A DNA stretch of 6,420 nucleotides. Origin: Thermoplasmata archaeon (GTDB taxonomy: Archaea > Thermoplasmatota > E2 > DHVEG-1 > B18-G2). Location: contig QMTN01000023.1 of assembly GCA_003651105.1 (NCBI GenBank), forward strand, positions 1 through 6,420, written 5' to 3'. Below, piece after piece: positions 1-5,476 of the stretch (position 1 is its first letter; each line of letters opens with the position of its first letter). The notes beneath the pieces are model-generated. The model worked only from the letters and a program-made list of their open reading frames with translations. It had not been told where the DNA came from and did not search any database. The position numbers were made by a program, and so were the translations under genes.

Positions 1-7
1 AAGTAGA

Positions 8-451
8 ATGGCTGAGGAAAGATTATCAAGAAAGCAGAGGAAGAGGAAGAAGAAAGCCGAGATAGTTGGAAGGGAATTCAGATATAGAGGAAAAACCCTG
101 GAGGAGCTCAAGAAGATGAGTCTGGAGGAGTTGCTTCAGCTTCTTCCCGCAAGAGCTAGGAGAACCCTGAAGAGAGGGTTGACAAGGGTTCAGTACAAGC
201 TCCTAAAGGATGTTGAAAAAGCTAAAGAAGGAGAGATTATCAGAACCCACTGCAGGAACATGATCATCTTGCCATCGTTCGTCGGCAAAACCATAGGGGT
301 TCACAACGGGAAAGAGTTTGTGCCTGTAACGATTCAGCCGGAGATGATAGGTCATTACTTGGGAGAGTTCGCACTGACTAGGAAAAGGGTGAAACACTCC
401 GGACCAGGAGTTGGGGCAACTAGGAGTAGTAAATACATGCCATTGAAGTGA
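8..451 (+). CDS. rpsS: 30S ribosomal protein uS19 (S19P)
   Basis: Small-subunit protein of the 30S head, which in the family contacts the A-site finger and bridge region and forms a complex with uS13. The 147 residues match archaeal uS19 throughout. A basic N-terminal tail (about residues 7-20, rich in Lys/Arg) is followed by [18 protein letters not shown] (24-41), the [13 protein letters not shown] stretch (46-58), [19 protein letters not shown] (78-96), [10 protein letters not shown] (98-107) and the signature [20 protein letters not shown] (111-130), ending in [12 protein letters not shown]. The length is normal for archaea. The ATG at 8 is the first start in frame and gives a full-length protein; its Shine-Dalgarno would lie largely outside the window. 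The five bases before it may include the stop of an upstream gene, by synteny uL2, but this cannot be shown. The next gene follows after 5 bases. Identification is secure. Confidence 0.97.
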   Translation: MAEERLSRKQRKRKKKAEIVGREFRYRGKTLEELKKMSLEELLQLLPARARRTLKRGLTRVQYKLLKDVEKAKEGEIIRTHCRNMIILPSFVGKTIGVHNGKEFVPVTIQPEMIGHYLGEFALTRKRVKHSGPGVGATRSSKYMPLK

Positions 452-452
452 T
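445..452 (+). promoter_or_regulatory. Ribosome-binding site deciding the uL22 start
   Basis: GAAGTGAT matches GAGGTGAT with one mismatch. Aligned to GGAGGTGAT, its first position is 13 bases before ATG 457, the same spacing as at the other junctions. For the alternative ATG 451 the site would run into the start codon. It lies across the end of uS19. Confidence 0.6.
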
Positions 453-456
453 GACC

Positions 457-906
457 ATGCGAAGATATTCTGTCAAGGAAATAGATCCCGAAAGGACAGC
501 CAAGGCATATGGATATGAACTTAGGTGCTCACCGAAGCATTCGATGAACATAGCCAGGGCTATAAAGGGAATGAAGGTACCGGATGCAAAGAAATATCTG
601 GAGGAGGTTATCAAGATGAAAAGGGCTGTTCCCTTCTTCACCCACAGGAGAAAGATGGGACACAGAAGGGGTATGTGTTCGGGAGCTTATCCACAGAAAG
701 CTGCCAGATTCATCCTGAAGGTTCTGGAGAATGCAGAGAATAATGCCGAGTATAAGGGTCTTGATCCGAATAACATGATAATCTCCCATATTTCAGCCTA
801 TAAGGGCAGGGAGATAGAGGGTATCATGCCTAGAGCTTATGGAAGGGCAACGAAGAAGAACGAGCAAACGACGAACATAGAGATTGTTCTGGAGGAGGTG
901 GAGTGA
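457..906 (+). CDS. rplV: 50S ribosomal protein uL22 (L22P)
   Basis: Large-subunit protein; in the family its globular part sits near the exit-tunnel mouth and its hairpin lines the tunnel. At 149 residues it has the usual archaeal length. Visible family features are YSVKEIDPERTAKAYGYELR near the start, the helix with NIARAIKGMKVPDAKKYLEEV (31-51), the basic hairpin HRRKMGHRRGMCSGAYPQKA (63-82), and the C-terminal signature MPRAYGRATKKNEQTTNIEI (124-143). Start choice: GTG 448 and ATG 451 are in frame, but the near-perfect ribosome-binding match at 445-452 sits at the usual distance only for ATG 457. ATG 451, which would overlap the uS19 stop as TGATG, remains the alternative and adds only two residues. 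The stop overlaps the uS3 start by one base. Confidence 0.96.
   Translation: MRRYSVKEIDPERTAKAYGYELRCSPKHSMNIARAIKGMKVPDAKKYLEEVIKMKRAVPFFTHRRKMGHRRGMCSGAYPQKAARFILKVLENAENNAEYKGLDPNNMIISHISAYKGREIEGIMPRAYGRATKKNEQTTNIEIVLEEVE
894..900 (+). promoter_or_regulatory. Ribosome-binding site for uS3
   Basis: GGAGGTG, a full match to the archaeal anti-Shine-Dalgarno, starts 12 bases before ATG 906 and lies inside the last codons of uL22, where it encodes part of the Glu-Glu-Val-Glu terminus. Confidence 0.8.
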
Positions 907-1721
907 TGGCAACGGAAAAGAAGTTTGTAAGAGAGAATGTTAAAAGGCTCATGATAAAGGAATACCTTAGAAAGAGGATAGCGGGCGCAGGATTTGGTGG
1001 CATGGAGATCCAGAGAACGCCCATGGGAACCAGGATATCCATCCTGGTGGAAAGACCTGGACTCGTTATAGGAAGAGGTGGTTCCAACATAGCGAAGCTG
1101 ACCGAGGAGATAAGGGAGAAGTTTGATGTTGATAATCCTCAAATAGAGATAATAGAGGCTGGAGATAAGTCTGCTCTCAATGCCCAGATAATGGCAGAAA
1201 AGCTAGCAGAAGCTCTGGAGAGAGGGTGGCATTTCAGAAGGGCAGGACATTCTACGGTCAGAAGGATCATGGAGGCGGGAGCCAAGGGTTGCCAGGTCAT
1301 AATATCTGGAAAGCTGACCGGAGAGAGGCACAGGACAGAGAAGTTCACCCAAGGTCATGTGAAGTACTGCGGGGATATAGTTAAGGATGTCATGGATGAA
1401 GGTTTCGCGGTTGCAAAGTTGAAACCAGGAGTCATAGGCGTAAAGGTTAGGATAATGAAACCCGATGCAAAGCTTCCAGATGAGATATCTATCGTTGGTG
1501 TTGAGAAGGAAAAGGAGGAGAGGAAAGAGGAAGTGAAACTGACGGATCTGAAAGGAATAGGTGAGGAGATTGCCAAGGAGCTTGAGAAGCTCGGTATCAA
1601 ATCGATCGAGGATCTTAAGGATATTTCCATAGAGGATCTCGAGAAGATAGAGGGTATCGACAAGAAGATGGCCAAGGAGATCAAGGAACAGGTCAAGAAA
1701 ATATTAAAGGAGGTAGAGTGA
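906..1721 (+). CDS. rpsC: 30S ribosomal protein uS3 with C-terminal tandem helix-hairpin-helix domain
   Basis: uS3 lies in the 30S head at the mRNA entry channel. The protein has 271 residues. Residues 1-195 are the standard archaeal fold: a basic N-terminal helix, then a KH type II domain with the GxxG loop VIGRGG (54-59), then the C-terminal S3 domain with GWHFRRAGHSTVRRIMEAGA (107-126), GCQVIISGKLTGERHRTEKF (128-147) and a conserved end near VRIMKP (181-186). After a charged linker (about 200-210, Lys/Glu) comes an added domain at 211-264. It has two hairpins, KGIG (216-219) and EGID (249-252), in the pattern of a tandem helix-hairpin-helix (HhH)2 fold, and the pentapeptide SIEDL occurs twice (233-237, 241-245). 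This extension resembles the N-terminus of eL32 in the same window. ATG 906 overlaps the uL22 stop (TGATG) and has GGAGGTG at 894-900. The role of the extra domain is unknown; nucleic-acid binding is an inference from the fold. Confidence 0.96.
   Translation: MATEKKFVRENVKRLMIKEYLRKRIAGAGFGGMEIQRTPMGTRISILVERPGLVIGRGGSNIAKLTEEIREKFDVDNPQIEIIEAGDKSALNAQIMAEKLAEALERGWHFRRAGHSTVRRIMEAGAKGCQVIISGKLTGERHRTEKFTQGHVKYCGDIVKDVMDEGFAVAKLKPGVIGVKVRIMKPDAKLPDEISIVGVEKEKEERKEEVKLTDLKGIGEEIAKELEKLGIKSIEDLKDISIEDLEKIEGIDKKMAKEIKEQVKKILKEVE
1709..1714 (+). promoter_or_regulatory. Ribosome-binding site for uL29
   Basis: GGAGGT starts 12 bases before ATG 1721 and is read in the uS3 frame as part of Lys-Glu-Val-Glu. 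It supports ATG 1721 over the in-frame GTG 1718. Confidence 0.78.
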
Positions 1722-1921
1722 TGGCATTAAAAATTAAGGATATTAGGAATATGCCCCAAGAGGAAAGGGAGAAGAAATTGAAGGAGCTGAGGGAGGAGCT
1801 CATGCATGAGAGAGGTGTCGCTGCAATGGGTGGATCTCCCCCGAATCCCGGTAAGATAAGGCAGTTGAGAAAATCCATATCTAGGTTGCTTACCGTGATG
1901 AGGGAGGAAGAGAAAAGATGA
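1721..1921 (+). CDS. rpmC: 50S ribosomal protein uL29 (L29P)
   Basis: A small two-helix large-subunit protein that in the family sits next to uL23 near the tunnel exit, where it contributes to the docking area for nascent-chain factors. The 66 residues are of normal length. The N-terminal segment MALKIKDIRNMPQEEREKKL leads into a long charged helix. The archaeal hallmark is the glycine/proline turn AAMGGSPPNPGKIRQLRKSI (34-53), where the second helix begins. ATG 1721 overlaps the TGA of uS3 by one base and lies 12 bases after the first base of GGAGGT (1709-1714); an in-frame GTG at 1718 is too close to that site. The 3' end overlaps the aIF1 start as ATGA. Identification is firm despite the short length. 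Confidence 0.94.
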   Translation: MALKIKDIRNMPQEEREKKLKELREELMHERGVAAMGGSPPNPGKIRQLRKSISRLLTVMREEEKR

Positions 1922-2217
1922 GCGAGATCTGCCCGAAGTGTGGTTTACCAAAGGAGATTTGCGTGTGCGAGGAGATAGCCAGGGAACAGCAGGTTGTTGA
2001 GATAAAGATAGATAAGCGCAGATACGGAAAGACGATGACGATAATAGAGGGCATAGACGAGAAAACTGAGAACATGAAATCCCTAGTCAGTAAGCTCAAA
2101 TCGATATGTGCGAGCGGTGGAACGGTAAAGGATGGAAGGATAGAACTGCAGGGCGATCACAGGAACAAGATCAAGGAATACCTGGAGAGCCTGGGCTACA
2201 CGGTAAAGCTTATTTGA
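1918..2217 (+). CDS. sui1: Translation initiation factor aIF1 (SUI1/eIF1 family)
   Basis: Homologue of eukaryotic eIF1. In archaea it binds the 30S subunit near the P site and helps reject wrong start codons during initiation. The 99 residues contain an N-terminal cysteine cluster, CPKC plus CVC (Cys 5, 8, 15, 17), consistent with the zinc-binding element of many archaeal aIF1 proteins. The SUI1 domain (about 25-99) has the basic loop DKRRYGKTMTIIEGID (32-47), KSLVSKLKSICASGGTVKDG (54-73) and IELQGDHRNKIKEYLESLGY (75-94). The start ATG overlaps the uL29 stop in an ATGA junction, with a GGAGG site at 1903-1907. Its place between uL29 and the RNase P subunit is the conserved arrangement in many euryarchaea and ties initiation-factor output to ribosome synthesis. 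Gene naming varies (sui1, yciH, eif1). Confidence 0.95.
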   Translation: MSEICPKCGLPKEICVCEEIAREQQVVEIKIDKRRYGKTMTIIEGIDEKTENMKSLVSKLKSICASGGTVKDGRIELQGDHRNKIKEYLESLGYTVKLI

Positions 2218-2222
2218 GGTGA
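2216..2222 (+). promoter_or_regulatory. Ribosome-binding site deciding the Rnp1 start
   Basis: GAGGTGA overlaps the aIF1 stop codon. With the cluster's usual spacing it points to the second of two adjacent ATG codons (2227 rather than 2224). Confidence 0.6.
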
Positions 2223-2226
2223 GATG

Positions 2227-2493
2227 ATGGGCAGGAAGATGCTCTTGGTGAAGGGTGAGCTCATAGGGAAGAGGGTCAGGATAAAGGAATGCAGAGATCC
2301 ATCATGGGTTGGAAGGGAGGGTAGAATAGTGGATGAGACAAGGAATACCTTCAGGATAGAGGAGGACGGAAAGGAGAAGGTCATAGCCAAGGATATTGCG
2401 GTATTTGAGTTCAAGGTTGGAGACAGGGTTTACGAGATAGAGGGTTCCAGATTGAGGTACAGACCTGAAGATAGGATAAAAAAGGCGAGGTAG
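2227..2493 (+). CDS. rnp1: Ribonuclease P protein component 1 (Rnp1, Rpp29/Pop4 family)
   Basis: Protein subunit of archaeal RNase P, the ribonucleoprotein that removes 5' leaders from pre-tRNA. In the family it pairs with Rnp4 (Rpp21) and supports the specificity domain of the RNA. The 88 residues form the expected small Sm-like barrel: ELIGKRVRI (11-19), [18 protein letters not shown] (28-45), the strand pair [14 protein letters not shown] (51-64), and the C-terminal signature [14 protein letters not shown] (71-84). The length is near the archaeal norm. ATG 2227 is preferred over the adjacent ATG 2224 because the GAGGTGA site beginning at 2216 then has the spacing used elsewhere in the cluster; the difference is one Met. 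It lies between aIF1 and uS17, the usual archaeal location for this gene, which helps separate it from other small SH3-like barrels. Confidence 0.93.
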   Translation: MGRKMLLVKGELIGKRVRIKECRDPSWVGREGRIVDETRNTFRIEEDGKEKVIAKDIAVFEFKVGDRVYEIEGSRLRYRPEDRIKKAR

Positions 2494-2498
2494 CGAGG

Positions 2499-2840
2499 AT
2501 GAGAAAGGGAAGAGATATAGGGCTTGATGTTCCAATACCTGAAAAGGTATGTGATGACAAGAACTGTCCTTTCCATGGCACCCTATCCGTCAGGGGACAG
2601 ATACTGACTGGAGAGGTCGTATCCGATAAGATGCAGAAAACCGTTGTCGTAAAGAGGGAGTACCTGCGATACATTCCAAAGTACGAGAGATACGAGAAGA
2701 GGACATCCAGATACATGGCGCACTGCCCTCCATGCTTGGATGTCAAGGTCGGTGATAAGGTCAAGATCGCCGAGTGCAGACCTCTGAGCAAGGGCGTATC
2801 CTTTGTGGTGATCCAGAAGCTGGAAGGTGAAGGGAAATGA
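2499..2840 (+). CDS. rpsQ: 30S ribosomal protein uS17 (S17P)
   Basis: Primary 16S rRNA-binding protein of the 30S body with an OB-type barrel. The 113 residues fit archaeal S17P. The N-terminus [20 protein letters not shown] (6-25) includes the archaeal C-x4-CPFHG element, followed by [20 protein letters not shown] (29-48), [20 protein letters not shown] (49-68), [20 protein letters not shown] (75-94) and [11 protein letters not shown] near the end. Four cysteines at 18, 23, 76 and 79 could be placed as two pairs. The second pair, CPPC, looks less usual, since I recall Asn-Pro-Pro-Cys there in many relatives. The start is an ATG five bases after the Rnp1 stop, with the ribosome-binding bases (GAGGT, 2487-2491) inside the Rnp1 end. 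The stop overlaps the uL14 start by four bases. Confidence 0.96.
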   Translation: MRKGRDIGLDVPIPEKVCDDKNCPFHGTLSVRGQILTGEVVSDKMQKTVVVKREYLRYIPKYERYEKRTSRYMAHCPPCLDVKVGDKVKIAECRPLSKGVSFVVIQKLEGEGK

Positions 2841-3235
2841 AAGGTGTACCTGGGAGAACCCACAGAGGTCTACCGGTCGGAGCGAGGCTGGATTGCGCCG
2901 ATAATACCGGAGCGAAGGAATTACAGATAATAATGGTGCCCAAGATAAAGGGCGTGCACAGAAGGTACCCTTCCGCTGGGGTCGGTGATCTGGTTGTTGC
3001 CAGCGTTAAGAAGGGGAAGATAGAGATAAGGAAGCAGGTTGTTCATGCGGTTATCATAAGACAGAGGAGACCTTATCGAAGACCCAATGGAGTGATGGTT
3101 CAGTTTGAGGATAATGCTGCGGTCATCGTAACCCCCACGGGCGAGATGAAGGGGTCGATGATAAAAGGTCCTGTAGCCTTGGAAGCCGCCGAGAGGTGGC
3201 CGAAGATAGCTGCAAACGCATCTATGATAGTTTAG
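2837..3235 (+). CDS. rplN: 50S ribosomal protein uL14 (L14P)
   Basis: Large-subunit beta-barrel protein at the subunit interface; it forms an intersubunit bridge in the family and is the docking site for anti-association factors. The 132 residues match archaeal L14P end to end: [20 protein letters not shown] (12-31), the segment [20 protein letters not shown] (39-58), the barrel strand [20 protein letters not shown] (61-80), DGV-equivalent [16 protein letters not shown] (83-98) and the C-terminal helix [20 protein letters not shown] (111-130). The start ATG overlaps the uS17 stop (ATGA), with GGTGA at 2826-2830. No truncation or insertion is seen. A long minus-strand open frame crosses this gene but has no recognisable protein. 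Confidence 0.97.
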   Translation: MKGVPGRTHRGLPVGARLDCADNTGAKELQIIMVPKIKGVHRRYPSAGVGDLVVASVKKGKIEIRKQVVHAVIIRQRRPYRRPNGVMVQFEDNAAVIVTPTGEMKGSMIKGPVALEAAERWPKIAANASMIV

Positions 3236-3240
3236 GTGAT
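3234..3240 (+). promoter_or_regulatory. Ribosome-binding site deciding the uL24 start
   Basis: AGGTGAT overlaps the uL14 stop and contains the in-frame GTG 3236. That GTG is therefore part of the binding site, and ATG 3245, at the usual spacing, is the start. Confidence 0.7.
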
Positions 3241-3244
3241 TGGT

Positions 3245-3703
3245 ATGCTCAAGTCGAAGCAACCAAGGAAGCAGAGGAAGTTTGCTTTCAATGCTCCACT
3301 CCATATAAGGAGGAAGTTCCTCTCCGCTCACCTCTCCGATGAGCTCATAACCAAGTACAAGAAGAGGAGCTTCCCGATAGCTAAGGGTGATACCGTGAAG
3401 GTCATCAGGGGGGATTTCAAGGGACACGTTGGCAAAGTGGCAGAGGTCGATCTCAAGAGATCCATGGTCAAGGTCGAGGGAGTGCTGATAACCAAAGCAG
3501 ATGGAAAGAGGGTAATGAGACCCCTCCATCCGAGCAACCTAATCATAACAAAACTCAACCTGACTGATCCAGTTAGGAGAAAGAAACTTGAAAGAGGCTT
3601 GTCTGAAGAGGTTAGAAAGGAGATAGAAAAAGAAGGAGAGGAACAGTTGAAGGAGGTCGAAGAGGTAAAGGAGGAGGTAAAGGAGGATGAGCAGACATCT
3701 TAA
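3245..3703 (+). CDS. rplX: 50S ribosomal protein uL24 (L24P) with acidic/basic C-terminal tail
   Basis: An early 23S rRNA-binding assembly protein close to the tunnel exit. The 152 residues include the archaeal N-terminus [20 protein letters not shown] (3-22), [17 protein letters not shown] (29-45), a KOW motif in [20 protein letters not shown] (48-67), and [20 protein letters not shown] (77-96) followed by [10 protein letters not shown]. The conserved part ends near residue 118. The remaining roughly 35 residues are a Lys/Glu-rich tail with predicted coil or helix character, longer than typical archaeal uL24 at about 120 residues. Start choice: GTG 3236 is in frame, but it lies inside the ribosome-binding site AGGTGAT (3234-3240), so ATG 3245 is used. 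The 3' end overlaps eS4 by 17 bases, and the tail codons carry the eS4 ribosome-binding site. Confidence 0.95.
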   Translation: MLKSKQPRKQRKFAFNAPLHIRRKFLSAHLSDELITKYKKRSFPIAKGDTVKVIRGDFKGHVGKVAEVDLKRSMVKVEGVLITKADGKRVMRPLHPSNLIITKLNLTDPVRRKKLERGLSEEVRKEIEKEGEEQLKEVEEVKEEVKEDEQTS

Positions 3704-4412
3704 GAGGTTGGCTGTACCGAGGGCGGTTCCAATAGCCAGAAAGGTATCCAAGTTCGCAATAAAGCCTTCTCCAGGACCCCATCCAAAGGACAGATCCATA
3801 CCCCTTGGAACGATCGTTAGAGATATCCTCAAGCTGTGCGACACCGGAAAGGAGGCAAAGAAGATAATAGGTAGCGGGGAGATCCTTGTGGATTCCAGGG
3901 TGAGGAAGGATATGAAGTTTCCCTGCGGGCTGATGGATGTCATATCCATACCAAAATTGAAGAGATCCTACAGGGTGTTGTTCGATCGGAGAGGCAGGCT
4001 AACCCTCGTTCCCATCAATGAGGAGAATGCTACTTGGAAGCTCTGTAGGATAGAGAACAAGACAACCGTTAGGGGTGGAAAGACCCAGCTGAACTTGCAC
4101 GATGGGAGGAATATTCTCCTGGATAAAGATGGATTCAAAACTGGAGATGTCATCAAGCTCTCGCTCAAGGATAACAAGATCATGGAGCATTATCCTCTAG
4201 AAAAGGGTAGCCTGGCATTGATAATAGGTGGTAAGCACATAGGGGAGATCGCAACCATAGAAGAACTGATCGTAACCAGATCTCCAAAACCAAACCTCGT
4301 CTCCCTCAAAGGAAAGGAGAAGAGCTTCTCCACCATAAAGGATTACGTTTTTCCCATCGGCAAAGACAAGCCGGCGATCACCCTTCCAGAGGTGAAGATC
4401 GATGGAGCCTAA
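3687..4412 (+). CDS. rps4e: 30S ribosomal protein eS4 (S4e)
   Basis: Small-subunit protein found in archaea and eukaryotes but not in bacteria. The 241 residues have the normal archaeal length and three parts: the N-terminal S4e region ([20 protein letters not shown], 4-23, followed by PSPGPHP), an S4-like RNA-binding region (about 42-105, with [20 protein letters not shown] at 55-74), and a central RS4E segment with [20 protein letters not shown] (126-145). A KOW-like motif follows in [20 protein letters not shown] (173-192). The C-terminus is [18 protein letters not shown] (221-238). ATG 3687 lies within the last codons of uL24, and GGAGGT at 3673-3678 gives the usual spacing. The 3' end overlaps uL5 by 11 bases. 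Both overlaps suggest translational coupling across the three genes. Confidence 0.97.
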   Translation: MSRHLKRLAVPRAVPIARKVSKFAIKPSPGPHPKDRSIPLGTIVRDILKLCDTGKEAKKIIGSGEILVDSRVRKDMKFPCGLMDVISIPKLKRSYRVLFDRRGRLTLVPINEENATWKLCRIENKTTVRGGKTQLNLHDGRNILLDKDGFKTGDVIKLSLKDNKIMEHYPLEKGSLALIIGGKHIGEIATIEELIVTRSPKPNLVSLKGKEKSFSTIKDYVFPIGKDKPAITLPEVKIDGA

Positions 4413-4908
4413 GTTCGAGCCAAGGATAGAGAAGGTGACCATAAACATAGGCGTGGGTGAGGCTGGGGAGAGGCTCGAGAAGGCTGAGAAGGTTTTGAAG
4501 TTGCTCACCGGAAGAAAACCAGTAAAAACCTTGGCGAAGAGGACGAACAAGGAGTTCGGTATCAGGAAGGGGATGCCGATAGGCTGTAAGGTAACGCTCA
4601 GAAAGAAGGAGGCGGAAGAATTCTTGAGGAAGGCTTTTGGCATACTGAACAACAGAATCCCATCCTACTCCTTCGATGATGAGGGAAACTTCTCCTTTGG
4701 TATACCCGACTACACCCTTTTTCCAGATCAAAAGTACGATCCAGAGATAGGTATCTTTGGTATGGATGTGTGCGTCACCCTGGAGAGGATAGGTTACAGG
4801 GTTAAACGCAGGAAGATAAGGAGAAGGAAGATACCTGACAAGCACAGGGTGAAGAGGGAAGAGGCGATGGAATACATAAGGCGTAGATTCAACGTAGAGG
4901 TGATCTAA
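4402..4908 (+). CDS. rplE: 50S ribosomal protein uL5 (L5P)
   Basis: 5S rRNA-binding protein of the central protuberance that, in the family, contacts the P-site tRNA and the 30S head. The 168 residues show archaeal L5P motifs: PRIEKVTINIGVGEAGERLE (7-26), LLTGRKPVKTLAKRTNKEFG (34-53), IRKGMPIGCKVTLRKKEAEE (54-73), the segment with FGIPDYTLFPDQKYDPEIGI (99-118), and GYRVKRRKIRRRKIPDKHRV (131-150) with its dense basic stretch. The start is inside the eS4 gene with an 11-base overlap and an AGAGGTGA site at 4388-4395. The last codons, reading Val-Glu-Val-Ile, contain the almost perfect ribosome-binding site for uS14, and the uS14 start codon follows the stop directly. Length and content are ordinary. 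Confidence 0.97.
   Translation: MEPKFEPRIEKVTINIGVGEAGERLEKAEKVLKLLTGRKPVKTLAKRTNKEFGIRKGMPIGCKVTLRKKEAEEFLRKAFGILNNRIPSYSFDDEGNFSFGIPDYTLFPDQKYDPEIGIFGMDVCVTLERIGYRVKRRKIRRRKIPDKHRVKREEAMEYIRRRFNVEVI
4897..4905 (+). promoter_or_regulatory. Strong ribosome-binding site for the TTG start of uS14
   Basis: GAGGTGATC is a nine-base match to the archaeal 16S 3' end complement, the longest seen in this window. It sits in the last codons of uL5, just before TTG 4909. The strong match may offset the weak start codon (inference). Confidence 0.8.
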
Positions 4909-5064
4909 TTGAAGATAAAGGAGAGGAAGAAGATATATGGAAGGGTTAAGGGTTGCGAGAGATGCGGGAGAAAGAGAGGGATAATAAGAAGGTATGGTTT
5001 GCATCTATGCAGGCAGTGTTTCAGGGAGGTTGCTGAGGAGTTAGGTTTTAAAAAGTATTCCTGA
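4909..5064 (+). CDS. rpsN: 30S ribosomal protein uS14 (S14P, zinc type), TTG start
   Basis: A 51-residue protein of the 30S head that packs against uS3 and uS10. It is easy to miss because it is short and begins with TTG at 4909, directly after the uL5 stop. Reading from there gives [20 protein letters not shown], then a basic segment [13 protein letters not shown], then [18 protein letters not shown]. Cys 16, 19, 34 and 37 form two CxxC pairs, the zinc site of the short C+ form that archaea use. The ribosome-binding site GAGGTGATC at 4897-4905 matches the archaeal 16S anti-SD at nine positions, with the usual spacing to TTG; no ATG exists in this frame that would keep the family N-terminus. 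Position between uL5 and uS8 is the conserved one. I am confident of both identity and start. Confidence 0.95.
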   Translation: MKIKERKKIYGRVKGCERCGRKRGIIRRYGLHLCRQCFREVAEELGFKKYS

Positions 5065-5077
5065 TTCGGGTGATAAG

Positions 5078-5467
5078 ATGCAGCACGATCCCCTGGCGGA
5101 TGCGATGTCAAGCATAAAGAATGCGGAGATGAAGGGTAAGAGGAAATGCATAGTGAAACCAGCTTCCAAGCTCATCGGAAATGTCCTTAGCCTGATGAAG
5201 GAAGAGGGCTATATAAAGAGTTTTGAGTTCGTTGATGATCATAAAGCTGGATACTTTGAGGTTGAATTAAAGGGTGCGATCAACGATTGTGGAGCGATCA
5301 AGCCAAGATATCCCGTGAAAAGCAAGGATATGGGTAAGTGGGAATCGAGATACCTGCCTGCCAGGGATTTCGGTATCCTCATACTGACGACGAATCAGGG
5401 GGTTATATCAAACAAGAAGGCGAAGGAGCTCGGAATAGGGGGAAAACTCTTGGCTTTCGTTTATTAG
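5078..5467 (+). CDS. rpsH: 30S ribosomal protein uS8 (S8P)
   Basis: Primary 16S rRNA-binding protein of the 30S body platform. The 129 residues are the standard archaeal length (about 130). Motifs are [20 protein letters not shown] (4-23), [20 protein letters not shown] (28-47), the archaeal middle segment [20 protein letters not shown] (62-81), and the C-terminal rRNA-binding part [20 protein letters not shown] (93-112), [20 protein letters not shown] 5078 follows a GGGTGAT site (5068-5074) that belongs to the 13-base gap after uS14, the largest gap in the window. In bacteria S8 is the translational repressor of the spc operon; no S8-binding hairpin was recognised here, and I make no claim of autoregulation. 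Confidence 0.97.
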   Translation: MQHDPLADAMSSIKNAEMKGKRKCIVKPASKLIGNVLSLMKEEGYIKSFEFVDDHKAGYFEVELKGAINDCGAIKPRYPVKSKDMGKWESRYLPARDFGILILTTNQGVISNKKAKELGIGGKLLAFVY

Positions 5468-5470
5468 GTG
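5466..5470 (+). promoter_or_regulatory. Ribosome-binding site deciding the uL6 start
   Basis: AGGTG overlaps the uS8 stop. It includes the in-frame GTG 5468 and has normal spacing to ATG 5477. Confidence 0.6.
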
Positions 5471-5476
5471 CTGATC

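Noticed and set aside
1..7. End of an upstream gene (uL2 by synteny)
   Set aside because: Only seven bases are present. An aag-tag reading would fit a Lys-stop ending, but frame and identity cannot be shown.
1697..1752. AT-rich stretch around the uL29 start as a possible promoter
   Set aside because: It is coding on both sides of the junction with a clear Shine-Dalgarno site; local AT content alone does not support a promoter.
2411..2863. Minus-strand open frame of 150 codons opposite uS17
   Set aside because: Shadow of Rnp1/uS17; no motif and no start context.
2921..3529. Minus-strand open frame of 202 codons opposite uL14 and uL24
   Set aside because: It lies wholly opposite two secure genes, shows no recognisable domain, and has no separate spacing or ribosome-binding context. 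It is explained by codon bias of the + strand.
3687..3703. Possible frameshift where uL24 runs into eS4
   Set aside because: Both proteins are complete with family-typical ends and starts, and eS4 has its own ribosome-binding site. It is a normal short overlap.
4378..5004. Minus-strand open frame of 208 codons opposite uL5 and uS14
   Set aside because: It mirrors conserved genes, has a composition unlike a folded protein, and no family was recognised.
5045..5055. AT-rich TTTTAAAAA resembling an archaeal TATA box upstream of uS8
   Set aside because: It encodes the conserved-looking Gly-Phe-Lys-Lys end of uS14. A transcript from it would start near or after the uS8 ribosome-binding site, and no BRE-like element is clear.
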